From assembly GCA_039029535.1 (NCBI GenBank), contig JBCCFW010000001.1, positions 1 through 64,000 on the forward strand: a DNA stretch of 64,000 nt. Direction: 5' to 3'. The notes below the pieces were generated by a model. That model saw nothing but the letters and a program-made list of their open reading frames with translations, was not told the origin of the DNA and searched no databases. The stretch comes from JBCCFW01 sp039029535 (GTDB taxonomy: Bacteria > Acidobacteriota > JBCCFW01). The translations under genes and the position numbers were made by a program. Of this stretch, positions 25,522 to 36,087 are shown piece by piece (the stretch's first letter is position 1; each line of letters starts with the position of its first letter).

Positions 25522-26910
25522 ATGAGCGATCACGACCCCGAGCTCGACCCCGACCACAGCGACGCTCCCGAGGCTGCGGCCGAGAACCAGTTCGACCCCG
25601 CCGCTTACGACGGTGTCGAGGGCGTGGTCGTGCGCGAGCACTCGGCTTCGAGTCGCGAGATCGTCGCCGTGCTGCCCCGCAACCGGCTGGACGAGTTCGT
25701 CGACGGCGAGGCCCGCAAGCTGGCTCGCAAGATCCAGCTCCCGGGCTTTCGCAAGGGCAAGGCGCCCGTCGCTCGGGTGAAGTCCCTGCACCGGCCTGAG
25801 TTGGAGGAGCGTGGGCTCGAGGCCATCGTTCAGGACAGCTTCCGTGAGGTGGTCGAGCGCGACGAGCTCCAGCCGGTCGGTCCGATGGTCCTGCAGGACG
25901 TGCAGCTCGAGGACGAGGCCACGGTCCGCTTCGCCGGGCGCTTCGACGTCCTGCCCCGGATCGAGCTCACCGGCCTCGACGAGATCAAGGTCGAGAGCAA
26001 GGTCGTCAAGGTGACCGACGCCGAGATCGAGGAGGAGCTCGAACGGCTCCAGTCCGACCGCGCCGAGCTCATCGACAGCGACGACGACGAGGTCAGCCCG
26101 GCGAGCTGGGTCGAGATCCGGCTCGAGCGCTTTGCGCCGGCCGCCAAGTCCGGCGAGGGCGATGAGCCGCTCTCGGACTGGGAAGGCACCGTCGAGGTCG
26201 GCGCTGAGCAGAACCTCCCCGGGCTCGACAGCGCGTTGCTGGGCATGGGTCCCGGCGAGATGCGCTGGTTCGACTCCGAGACCAAGGCACCGGCGGAAGA
26301 GGGCGAGGAGCCGCTGGCCTTCCGCTACCGCGTCATGGTCAAGGGGCTCAAGGATCGGAAGCTCCCGCCGCTCGACGACGAGTTCGCGCGAACGCTCGCC
26401 GAACGCTTCGAGAGCCTGGACCAACTTCGGCAGGAGGTGCGCGACCACGCGGTCAAGCAGAAGCGCTCGCAAGCCGAAGCAGAGCTGGACAGGGAGCTCA
26501 TCGAGCAGCTCCTCCAGCGGAACCCCTGCGAGATGCCGGGCTCCCTGGTCGAGAAGGAGGCCGAGGCCCGCTTGCGTCGGGCCGTGCAGGGCATGCGGAT
26601 GCAGGGAATGGACCCGGCGCAAGCCCGGGTGGACTGGCAGGCCGAGTTCGAGCGGGCCCGACAAGTGTCGGCCGGCGCGCTGGCTGCCGACTACCTACTC
26701 GATCTCGTCGCTCGCGACCGGAACATCGAGGTCACGGACGACATGCTGAAGGATGAGCTCGAGCGCATCGCCGACGAGGCGGGGCAGACCTCCCGCCAGG
26801 TGAGGGCCGAGCTCGAGAAGTCGAAGCGAATGAGTGGTTTGAAGGATTCCTTGCTGCGGCGCCGGACGCTCGAAGAGCTCCGGGCCGGGGCAGAAGTCAC
26901 CGTCGAGTGA
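25522..26910 (+). CDS. tig: Trigger factor, ribosome-associated chaperone
   Basis: Trigger factor sits at the ribosomal tunnel exit and shields nascent chains. The ribosome-binding signature LPGFRKGKAPVARVKS is at about residues 74-89. A PPIase (FKBP-like) domain follows in the middle (ADWEG-type SDWEGTVEVGAEQNLPGLDSALLGMGPGE). The C-terminal helical chaperone arms close the protein (ELDRELIEQLLQRNPCEMPGSLVEKE). The length, 462 residues, is slightly above the usual 430-440 because of an acidic N-terminal extension of about 30 residues. It leads the tig-clpP-clpX-lon run, 13 bp before clpP. Confidence 0.95.
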   Translation: MSDHDPELDPDHSDAPEAAAENQFDPAAYDGVEGVVVREHSASSREIVAVLPRNRLDEFVDGEARKLARKIQLPGFRKGKAPVARVKSLHRPELEERGLEAIVQDSFREVVERDELQPVGPMVLQDVQLEDEATVRFAGRFDVLPRIELTGLDEIKVESKVVKVTDAEIEEELERLQSDRAELIDSDDDEVSPASWVEIRLERFAPAAKSGEGDEPLSDWEGTVEVGAEQNLPGLDSALLGMGPGEMRWFDSETKAPAEEGEEPLAFRYRVMVKGLKDRKLPPLDDEFARTLAERFESLDQLRQEVRDHAVKQKRSQAEAELDRELIEQLLQRNPCEMPGSLVEKEAEARLRRAVQGMRMQGMDPAQARVDWQAEFERARQVSAGALAADYLLDLVARDRNIEVTDDMLKDELERIADEAGQTSRQVRAELEKSKRMSGLKDSLLRRRTLEELRAGAEVTVE

Positions 26911-26923
26911 AGGGGCCGCGCCG

Positions 26924-27529
26924 ATGACCTACGACGCCCGGGTATTCGAGTTCGACCGGGGAAACTGGCAGCAGTACGACATCTGGAGTCGCCTGCTGAA
27001 GGACAACATCATCTTCCTCGGCGGCGAGATCGGGGAGCACGGGGCGAACTACATCACCGCCCAGATGCTCTTCCTGGAGGCGAGCGATCCCGACAAGGAG
27101 ATCTCCCTCTACATCAATTCGCCCGGCGGCAGCGTGACCGCGGGCCTCGCCATCTACGACACGATGCGTTTCATTCGAAACGACATCACGACCATCTGCA
27201 TCGGGCAGGCGGCGTCGATGGCGGCGGTTCTCCTGGCGGCCGGCACCCCCGGCAAGCGCCTGGCCCTGCCGAATTCGCGGGTCATGATCCACCAGCCCCT
27301 GGGCGGAATCGGTGGTCAGGCCTCCGACATCGACATCCAGGCCAAGGAGATCTTGCGGCACAAGCAGCTCCTCAGCTCGATCCTCGCCGAGGCGACCGGC
27401 AAGGACCACGAGACGATCGAGGCCGACAGTGACCGCGATTTCATCCTCACGGCGGCCGAGTCGCTGGAATATGGGATAATCGACCGTGTCGTCGAGGCCC
27501 GGAAGGGCGCGGCGGGCTCGGAGCCCTGA
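26924..27529 (+). CDS. clpP: ATP-dependent Clp protease proteolytic subunit
   Basis: ClpP forms the double heptameric barrel that degrades substrates unfolded by ClpX. The Ser nucleophile is in GQAASMAAVLLAAG, the catalytic His in SRVMIHQPLGG, and the Asp follows in the SDRDF region. The handle and oligomerisation segments (INSPGGSVTAGLAIYDTM) are intact. At 201 residues it is full length. The first residues (MTYDARVFEFDRGNWQQYDIWSRLLKDNIIFLGGEI) match the mature N-terminus of family members almost directly, so any propeptide is short. It lies between tig and clpX. Confidence 0.96.
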   Translation: MTYDARVFEFDRGNWQQYDIWSRLLKDNIIFLGGEIGEHGANYITAQMLFLEASDPDKEISLYINSPGGSVTAGLAIYDTMRFIRNDITTICIGQAASMAAVLLAAGTPGKRLALPNSRVMIHQPLGGIGGQASDIDIQAKEILRHKQLLSSILAEATGKDHETIEADSDRDFILTAAESLEYGIIDRVVEARKGAAGSEP

Positions 27530-27685
27530 CCCGCTTGCGGAACGGGGAATCCTTGGCGCATATTCGAGGTGCGCCCGCGGAAACTGCCCACTCGAGCTTT
27601 GGCCAGTGGCATTTCGTGGGGCTAGTGCGGGGCGATGTGCCCCGTTTGGGGCGTGGCCCCGACACTCCGGACTTGGAGACAGCAG

Positions 27686-28918
27686 GTGGCTAGGAACAAG
27701 AGGGACGGCGACATTCTCCGCTGCTCGTTCTGCAACAAGAACCAGCGCGACGTGAAGAAGCTCATCGCCGGGCCCACGGTCTACATCTGCGACGACTGCG
27801 TCGACATCTGTCTCGACATCATCGCGGAGGAGCGGAGCAAGGAGTCGAAGAAGAATCGCTCCTCGCTCCCCAAGCCCAAGGAGATCAAGTCCTTCCTCGA
27901 CGAGTACATCATCGGGCAGGACATCGCGAAGCAGAAGCTCGCGGTCGCGGTCTACAACCACTACAAGCGGAACGAGATCGCGCGCAAGGACGGCGACGTC
28001 GAGCTCCAGAAGGGCAACATCCTGCTGCTGGGTCCCACCGGCACGGGCAAGACCCTCATGGCGCAGACCCTGGCCAAGATCCTCCAGGTGCCCTTCGCCA
28101 TCTGCGACGCCACCACGCTGACAGAAGCCGGCTACGTCGGTGAGGATGTCGAGAACATCATCCTCAAGCTGCTCCAGGCGGCCGGCAACGACATCGAGAA
28201 GGCGCAGCGCGGCATCGTCTACATCGACGAGATCGACAAGGTCGCTCGCAAGGGCGAGAACGCGTCGATCACCCGCGACGTCTCGGGCGAGGGCGTGCAG
28301 CAGGCCTTGCTCAAGCTGCTCGAGGGGACGGTCGCCAACGTGCCGCCCCAGGGCGGACGCAAGCACCCGCACCAGGAGTTCGTGCCCATCGACACGACGA
28401 ACATCCTGTTCATCTGCGGTGGTGCCTTCGTCGGTCTCGAAGACCTCATCGGTCAGCGGGTCGGCAAGAAGACCCTGGGCTTCACCAGCCCGAGCGCCGG
28501 CAAGGAGAAGCAGCGCAACCTCCTGCACGAGGTGCTGCCGAGCGACCTGATCAAGTTCGGGATGATCCCCGAGTTCGTCGGTCGTCTCCCGGTGCTGGCG
28601 AGCCTGTCGGCCCTCGACGAGCACGCGCTCGTGAAGATCTTGCAGGAGCCGAAGAACGCGCTCACCAAGCAGTACGCCAAGATCTTCGAGTATGAAGACG
28701 TCGACCTGAAGTTCACCAACGACGCCCTCAGCTCCATCGCCCTCGAAGCGATCGAGAAGGAGATGGGCGCGCGTGGCCTTCGCCTCATCATGGAAGAGCT
28801 GATGCTCGACCTGATGTACGAGCTCCCGTCCTCGAAGGACGTGAAGGAGGTCGTCATCACGAAGGAAGTCGTCGAAAAAACCGGCGAACCCATCAAGGTC
28901 CTGAAGAAGGCTTCGTAG
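27686..28918 (+). CDS. clpX: ATP-dependent Clp protease ATP-binding subunit
   Basis: ClpX is the AAA+ unfoldase that feeds ClpP. The GTG at 27686 has a GGAG 8 nt upstream; an ATG at 27635 is in frame but adds unconserved residues. The N-terminal zinc-binding domain has CSFCNKN and YICDDCVDIC. Next come the adenine-binding IGQDIAKQKLAVAVYNHYKR, Walker A GPTGTGKT, the pore loop GYVGEDVE, Walker B IVYIDEIDK, the arginine-finger region and sensor II (GARGLRLIMEE). The IGF-type ClpP-binding loop appears as KKTLGFTSP. At 410 residues it is typical. It follows clpP across 156 bp and is followed by a structured element shared with rho. Confidence 0.96.
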   Translation: MARNKRDGDILRCSFCNKNQRDVKKLIAGPTVYICDDCVDICLDIIAEERSKESKKNRSSLPKPKEIKSFLDEYIIGQDIAKQKLAVAVYNHYKRNEIARKDGDVELQKGNILLLGPTGTGKTLMAQTLAKILQVPFAICDATTLTEAGYVGEDVENIILKLLQAAGNDIEKAQRGIVYIDEIDKVARKGENASITRDVSGEGVQQALLKLLEGTVANVPPQGGRKHPHQEFVPIDTTNILFICGGAFVGLEDLIGQRVGKKTLGFTSPSAGKEKQRNLLHEVLPSDLIKFGMIPEFVGRLPVLASLSALDEHALVKILQEPKNALTKQYAKIFEYEDVDLKFTNDALSSIALEAIEKEMGARGLRLIMEELMLDLMYELPSSKDVKEVVITKEVVEKTGEPIKVLKKAS

Positions 28919-28924
28919 CCGGCC

Positions 28925-29020
28925 GGCGGATCTTTTCCGCCCTGACCGCCTCATGCCGCGCTCGCCTAGCGGGCTAGGCGTCGCTTGGCCTTCGACGCTC
29001 AGGACGCAAAATCTCTCGCC
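28925..29020 (+). repeat. Structured non-coding element A (3' of clpX), shared with rho 3' region
   Basis: A 96-nt stretch starting 6 nt after the clpX stop aligns with 33720-33816, which starts 9 nt after the rho stop, with one 1-nt gap and roughly three quarters identity. Stem 1 is GGCGGA/TCCGCC (28925-28930 with 28936-28941). Stem 2 is CGCCTAG/CTAGGCG around CGGG (28963-28980). Stem 3 is GGCGTCG/CGACGCT (28977-28983 with 28993-28999), sharing bases with stem 2. A conserved single-stranded GGACGCAA (29002-29009) and CTCGCC end the element. It could be a 3' UTR terminator-type structure, a small RNA or the receptor of an RNA-binding protein. Confidence 0.7.
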
Positions 29021-29255
29021 GGGTCATCGCGGCCGCTCGAGCTCAGGCAGGGTGGTGGGCCGTGCTTGGCAAGCCGACTGGCCGCCGTTGAGTGAGATGC
29101 CGGCCCTCATGCACCGCTTCTCGTCGTTGCGACCCCACTTGGCTGCTGGCGCTGGTCGTCTTTGGTGGACGGCCTTTGGCGACTTGGCGGAATCCTTCGG
29201 GGGGCCGCGTTCGTAGTGGTGCAGGGCGCATGCCCGTCGTTCTAGACTTTCCCTG
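29021..29255. other. Spacer between element A and lon
   Basis: No gene is supported in these 235 bp. A small GGGC-GCAT-GCCC stem (29224-29235) and a TAGACT that could be a -10 box lie just before the lon start, so lon probably has its own promoter. Confidence 0.35.
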
Positions 29256-31582
<2,327 letters not shown>

Positions 31583-31586
<4 letters not shown>

Positions 31587-32209
31587 AGGCTCACGAGGTC
31601 GAGTTCGTCGCCGGCGCGACGAACCTCGACCACGCGCCGAAGGAGCCCCTCCCCGAGATCGCGTTCCTCGGTCCGAGCAACGTCGGCAAGTCCAGCTTGA
31701 TCAACTGCTTGCTCAGCCGTCAGGGCATCGCCCGGGTCTCCAAGACCCCGGGCCGAACCCAACAGCTCAACTACTTCCGGATCAACGGTCGGCTCTTCTT
31801 CGTCGACCTGCCCGGTTACGGTTTCGCAAAGGTCCCGCCCCGGGTGCAGCAGCAGCTCCGGAAGATGATCGAGGGCTACCTCGAGGGCTCGACCCGTCTC
31901 GCCCTCCTGCTGCTCCTGCTCGACTCCCGCCGGCCACCCCTGCCACGCGACGTCGAGCTGCGCGCCTGGCTCGAGGAGAGCGACGTTCCTCACGCCGTCG
32001 TGCTCACCAAGGTGGACAAGCTCAAGCGAGGCGAGCTGAAGAAGTCACGCCTGCGCACGGAAGAGCTGCTGGGGCTCTCCGGACACGCCTCCGTGCTGCC
32101 CTTTTCGTCCAAGAGCGGCGTGGGCAAGAGGGAGCTCTGGGGGGTCATCGGAGAGGCTCTCTCCGGTGCTGCCGGGGGCGATGACGCCGGGCTTGTCGAG
32201 ACCTCGTGA
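31583..32209 (+). CDS. engB: Ribosome biogenesis GTPase YihA/YsxC
   Basis: EngB is a small TRAFAC GTPase needed for late assembly of the large ribosomal subunit. The G motifs are GPSNVGKSSLIN (G1), the SKTPGRTQQLNYF switch I with G2 Thr, DLPGYGFAKV (G3), LTKVDKLKRGE (G4) and FSSKSGVG (G5). At 208 residues it is typical. The GTG start overlaps the lon TGA (GTGA), so it is translationally coupled to lon, a conserved neighbourhood in many bacteria. Confidence 0.95.
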
Positions 32210-32324
32210 TGGTGTAAGCTCCGCTCATTCCCACCTGATTCGCATCCCACCACAGCTCAGTCGGGTCACCCACCCGAACCCTCCGTTCGACAGCCCGGTC
32301 CTCCCGGGTCGCAGGACTCCCCTC

Positions 32325-33710
32325 ATGGCTGCCAAGACCGCCAAGCCCAAGACTGCCAAGACGTCCTCCCGCAGCACCAAGAAGGCCGCCGCGGCCGAGC
32401 CCGAGACCGAAGCGAAGGCCAAGCCCAAGAAGGCGGCTGAAGAAGGTGAGGAAGAGCTCCTCAACATCGCCGAGCTGAAGGAGAAGTCGATCTCCCAGCT
32501 CACGAAGATGGCGAAGGAGCTCGAGATCGACGGCATCAGCGGCCTGCGCAAGCAGGAGTTGATCTTCCGCATCCTGCAGAAGCAGACCGAGAAGTCCGGG
32601 CTCATCTTCTCGGAGGGCGTGCTCGAGATCCTGCCCGACGGTTTCGGCTTCCTCCGGGCACCGGACTACAACTACCTGCCCGGTCCCGACGACGTCTACG
32701 TCTCGCCGAGTCAGATCCGCAAGTTCGCCCTTCACACCGGTGACACCGTCTCGGGTCAGGTGCGTCCGCCGAAGCAGGGCGAGCACTACTTCGCGCTCAT
32801 CAAGGTCGAGGCCGTCAACTTCGAGCCGTCGCCGAAGACGCGCGAGCGCGTGTTCTTCGACAACCTGACGCCGCTCTACCCGCAGGAGCAGCTCAGCCTC
32901 GAGACCAACCGCGACAACATGAGCGGGCGCATCATGGATCTCATGACGCCCATCGGTAAGGGTCAGCGCGGCCTCATCGTGTCGCCGCCGCGCACCGGCA
33001 AGACGATGCTCTTGCAGTGCCTCGCTCAGTCGATCACCGAGAACCATCCCGAGGTCACGCTCATCGTGCTGCTCATCGACGAGCGGCCGGAGGAGGTGAC
33101 CGACATGCAGCGCACCGTCCAGGGCGAGGTGGTGTCCTCGACCTTCGACGAGCCGCCCACGCGTCACGTCCAGGTCGCCGAGATGGTGCTCGAGAAGGCC
33201 AAGCGCCTGGTCGAGTACGGCAAGGACGTCGTCATCCTGCTCGACTCGATCACCCGTCTCGCGCGCGCCTACAACACGGTGGTGCCGCCGTCGGGCAAGA
33301 TCCTCTCCGGTGGTGTCGACGCCAACGCGCTCCAGCGACCCAAGCGCTTCTTCGGTGCGGCGCGCAAGATCGAGGAAGGCGGCTCGCTCACCATCATGGC
33401 GACGGCCCTCATCGACACCGGCTCCCGGATGGACGACGTCATCTTCGAGGAGTTCAAGGGCACCGGCAACATGGAGCTCCACCTCGACCGGAAGCTCGCC
33501 GACCGTCGCGTGTTCCCCGCGACCGACATCACCAAGTCCGGCACGCGGAAGGAAGAGCTGCTCCTGGCGAAGGACGTCCTGCACCGGGTGTGGGTGCTGC
33601 GCAAGGTGCTCACGACCCTGTCGCCGGTCGAGGCGATGGAGCTCATGCTCGAGAAGCTCAACCGCACGAAGACCAACGACGAGTTCCTCGATTCCATGGC
33701 CGGCCAGTAG
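32325..33710 (+). CDS. rho: Transcription termination factor Rho
   Basis: Rho is the hexameric RNA helicase that ends transcription of untranslated RNA. I start at the ATG at 32325. The first 45 residues are a Lys/Ala-rich, disordered extension (KTAKPKTAKTSSRSTKKAAAA). Then come the Rho N domain (LNIAELKEKSISQLTKMAKEL), the cold-shock-like primary RNA site (GVLEILPDGFGFLRAPDYNYLPGPDDVYVS), Walker A VSPPRTGKT (about residue 220), Q-loop and R-loop regions (VVPPSGKILSGGVDANALQRPKRFFGAARKIEEGGS) and a C-terminus of usual length. Rho-dependent ending may explain why few canonical U-tract terminators appear in this window. A structured element follows its stop. Confidence 0.96.
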   Translation: MAAKTAKPKTAKTSSRSTKKAAAAEPETEAKAKPKKAAEEGEEELLNIAELKEKSISQLTKMAKELEIDGISGLRKQELIFRILQKQTEKSGLIFSEGVLEILPDGFGFLRAPDYNYLPGPDDVYVSPSQIRKFALHTGDTVSGQVRPPKQGEHYFALIKVEAVNFEPSPKTRERVFFDNLTPLYPQEQLSLETNRDNMSGRIMDLMTPIGKGQRGLIVSPPRTGKTMLLQCLAQSITENHPEVTLIVLLIDERPEEVTDMQRTVQGEVVSSTFDEPPTRHVQVAEMVLEKAKRLVEYGKDVVILLDSITRLARAYNTVVPPSGKILSGGVDANALQRPKRFFGAARKIEEGGSLTIMATALIDTGSRMDDVIFEEFKGTGNMELHLDRKLADRRVFPATDITKSGTRKEELLLAKDVLHRVWVLRKVLTTLSPVEAMELMLEKLNRTKTNDEFLDSMAGQ

Positions 33711-33719
33711 CGGAGATCG

Positions 33720-33816
33720 GGCGGGTCTCTTCCGCCCAGGACACCTCATTCGTCGCTCGCCTACATTGAGTAGGCGTCGCTCCTCTTTCGGCGCCCTGGA
33801 CGCAAGATCCCTCGCC
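33720..33816 (+). repeat. Structured non-coding element B (3' of rho), shared with clpX 3' region
   Basis: Second copy of the element found after clpX. Stem 1 is GGGCGG/CCGCCC (33719-33724 with 33732-33737). Stem 2 is CGCCTAC/GTAGGCG around ATTGA (33758-33776). Stem 3 is GGCGTCG/CGGCGCC (33773-33779 with 33789-33795). Compared with copy A, the last pair of stem 2 changes from G-C to C-G, and stem 3 changes A to G opposite U and the outer G-U to G-C, so pairing is kept while sequence differs. GGACGCAA (33798-33805) is conserved. Confidence 0.7.
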
Positions 33817-33925
33817 CCTGGTCGCCCCAGGCACGGTCACGGCCGAGGCTCCAAGCGGACTGCCGAGGTTCGCTGGGCTTGGGCCGAGGTAGGCTGGTCC
33901 GCCCTGCCTCCCGGACAGGCAGAAT

Positions 33926-33986
33926 AGGGCTGCGGCTGGCGCCGCAGATCCGCACGAGGGCTGCGGCTGCGCCGCAGATTCGCGCA
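33926..33986 (+). repeat. Two tandem ~30-nt hairpin repeats
   Basis: AGGGCTGCGGCT..CGCCGCAGAT occurs twice in direct tandem (33926-33956 and 33957-33986). Each copy folds CTGCGGC with GCCGCAG (33930-33936/33941-33947 and 33961-33967/33971-33977). The second abuts the AGGAG ribosome site of the next gene, so it could shield that site. It could also serve as a terminator downstream of rho. Confidence 0.55.
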
Positions 33987-33996
33987 GGAGCTGGTG

Positions 33997-34410
33997 ATGG
34001 ACGAGTTGGCGCAGCTAGGTGAGGCCGAGGTGCGGCGGGTTCATGTTTGGTTGGACCTGTGGCTGTCCGGAAGGTGTGACGACGAAGAGACGCTCGCGCC
34101 GTTCACCGATGCGTTGCATGCCGACTTCACCTTGGTCGCACCCTCCGGCGTGATGCGAGAACGACGTCAGGTGATCGAGGACGTCGAGGGCGGGAGAGGC
34201 GCGCTCGGTGAAGACTTCGTCATCACCATCCGAAAACCCTCCCTGCGATGGGCCACCGATGACCTCCTCCTCGTGACCTATGAGGAATGGCAAGTCCTCC
34301 ACGGCAAGGACCGCGGTCGGCTCTCCAGCGTGCTCTTCTTGCGAGAAGGTGAGGACGCCCAGCGACTGAGCTGGCTCCACCTCCACGAGACCTGGCTGCC
34401 CGAAGACTGA
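33997..34410 (+). CDS. NTF2/SnoaL-like (DUF4440-type) protein
   Basis: A 137-residue protein. I use the ATG at 33997, which lies 6 nt after AGGAG; a GTG one codon earlier is too close. The pattern of two N-terminal helices, an early acidic/aromatic stretch (FTDALHADFTLVAPSGVMRERRQVIEDVEGGRG) and four beta-strands (FVITIRKPSLRWATDDLLLVTYEEWQVL, LSSVLFLREG, LSWLHLHETWL) is that of a cone-shaped NTF2-like fold. Family members are diverse, including small-molecule-binding and polyketide cyclase proteins, so no function is assigned. Confidence 0.7.
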   Translation: MDELAQLGEAEVRRVHVWLDLWLSGRCDDEETLAPFTDALHADFTLVAPSGVMRERRQVIEDVEGGRGALGEDFVITIRKPSLRWATDDLLLVTYEEWQVLHGKDRGRLSSVLFLREGEDAQRLSWLHLHETWLPED

Positions 34411-34413
34411 GGA

Positions 34414-34436
34414 AGACTGAGACCGTCGCTCAGTCT
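34414..34436. terminator. Bidirectional terminator between convergent genes
   Basis: AGACTGAG (34414-34421), loop ACCGTCG, CTCAGTCT (34429-34436): a perfect 8-bp stem spanning the 19-bp gap between the NTF2-like and metzincin-like genes. It overlaps the latter's stop codon. Confidence 0.65.
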
Positions 34437-36022
34437 CCCGGCAAGGGACAGGTGAAAGCCAGGCCGTCGTTGGGCCACTCCTCGCCGGAGTCGAGCCAGT
34501 GGTCGTGGTAGAGGATGAGCGCAGACCAGTCGTCGTGGTCGTGCAACACGTCGCTGCTGACCCCGTTGCCGTTGATGTCGCGCTGGAGCCCCGAGTCGGT
34601 CGTGTCGCCGTCGCAGTTCCAGTCGATGGCCGCTCCACCCGGAATCCCGTCGACGCCGAGGGCCTCGTCGAGGTCGCTCTCGTCGAGTGAGCCGGCCCCC
34701 GCGCTCGAGTAGTCGATGCGGAAGTGGCCGGGCAGGTCCGGGTCCCAGGTGGCGAAGGGGCCGCGATCGAGGTCGGCCTTGGTGACCGCGTCACCGCCGG
34801 CGAGGTTGCAGGTCTCGTTCCAGAAGAAGTACCGGTCACCCGCGTAGTCGGCGTAGTCGTCCGTCGCGTCGGGCAGGCCGAAGATCTGGTACTGGTAGCT
34901 CATGACGCTGAAGTGGTTGGGCTTGCCCCAGAGCTGGTCCGCCGGGTCCTCGTTCGGGTCACCGCCCTCACGCAATCCGAGCAGGTGGCCGAACTCGTGC
35001 ATGAGCGTGCCGGCCTGGTAGTTGATGACCTGGTTGGCCTTGGCCTCGTCGCTCTGACCCGCCGGGTTGAAGATCGACTCGAAGGCGCTGATGCCGAAGG
35101 TGATGAGCGCGTGGGTGCTGCGGTTGTGCGCCCGGCCGGTCACGCCGCCCTGAGTCCTCTCGCCGAAGAGGATGTAGTAGAAGCTGCGCTCGCGTCCGGC
35201 CGTGAAGTGGACCCGGACGTAGTCCTCGATGAAGTTGCCGTCGGGTAGCGAACCCCAGCCGGTGTCGCCCCCGCAGCCAGGGTTGGGTGACGACCAGGGG
35301 ATGAAGGTCGGCTCGCCGAGATCGCCTTGGTCGTCGCCGTCGGGATCGCCACCGCCGAGGTTGAAGCGCTCGTGGTCGAGGTACTCGTCCGAGTACAGGT
35401 CGCCGGCATCGAAGTGGACGTGGTACTCCTTGGCCAAGAACGCACGACGAACCTTCTCGAGCGCCTCCCACTGAGGAGTGATGTAGTAGCGGTCCGGATC
35501 GACCACGTAATCGACCTCGATGAAGATGTCGGTCTGGTCCTGACGTGCCCCGTACGCGTAGAGCGGTTGCCCCTCGTACCACTGCCCGATGTTCTCGTAG
35601 CAGTCGGGGATGCCGTCGTCGTCCAGGTCGTCGGCCGGGAAGAGGAAGCAGGGCGCGAAGAAGTCGTTGGGCGCGCCCTCCATGGGACCGAGCTGTGGAT
35701 CGACCAGCCAGGTGAACGGCCGCCGCGAGTCCATGGGACGACGCGGGACGAACACGGCTCGACGTCGTCCGACCTGGCGCACCCGACCGCGGACCTGCTC
35801 GCCGTCCTGGAAGACCTGAATGGTGCGGCGGTTGACACGCCGCGGTGGGAGCGGCCGCTCGAAGCGGAAGACGAGACGCGGGCGGACCAGGCCGCCGTTC
35901 TCGTCACGGTCGCGATCGGGTCCGGGCGCGACCTGGGCGCTGGCCGGCAGGGCGAGCACGAGGAGCAGCAGGCCGAGAGCTGCGGTGACGAGACGGTGAG
36001 CACGACGGCGACGAGTCGACAT
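34430..36022 (-). CDS. Secreted metzincin-like zinc metalloprotease with unusual third ligand
   Basis: A 530-residue exported protein: the signal peptide (RRRRAHRLVTAALGLLLLVLALPASA) follows the ATG at 36022. Residues about 50-120 look like a bacterial Ig-like domain. An Asp-rich DLDDDGIPDCYE loop, probably calcium-binding, precedes the catalytic region. The zinc helix is HEFGHLLGLREGGD, with His342, Glu343 and His346. The third metzincin ligand, normally His (or Asp in snapalysins) ten residues after the first, is Glu352 here. A Met-turn candidate follows (FSVMSY). The C-terminus has more Asp/Asn loops (NCDGDTTD, DINGNG). It may be active with a Glu ligand or be a degenerate binding protein. 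Confidence 0.8.
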   Translation of the reverse strand: MSTRRRRAHRLVTAALGLLLLVLALPASAQVAPGPDRDRDENGGLVRPRLVFRFERPLPPRRVNRRTIQVFQDGEQVRGRVRQVGRRRAVFVPRRPMDSRRPFTWLVDPQLGPMEGAPNDFFAPCFLFPADDLDDDGIPDCYENIGQWYEGQPLYAYGARQDQTDIFIEVDYVVDPDRYYITPQWEALEKVRRAFLAKEYHVHFDAGDLYSDEYLDHERFNLGGGDPDGDDQGDLGEPTFIPWSSPNPGCGGDTGWGSLPDGNFIEDYVRVHFTAGRERSFYYILFGERTQGGVTGRAHNRSTHALITFGISAFESIFNPAGQSDEAKANQVINYQAGTLMHEFGHLLGLREGGDPNEDPADQLWGKPNHFSVMSYQYQIFGLPDATDDYADYAGDRYFFWNETCNLAGGDAVTKADLDRGPFATWDPDLPGHFRIDYSSAGAGSLDESDLDEALGVDGIPGGAAIDWNCDGDTTDSGLQRDINGNGVSSDVLHDHDDWSALILYHDHWLDSGEEWPNDGLAFTCPLPGD

Positions 36023-36087
36023 GGCGGCGATGATGCCGTCCTCGCCCTGGCGTCGCACGCCCCCCCCTTGCTGAGTGAGGAGAGGCC

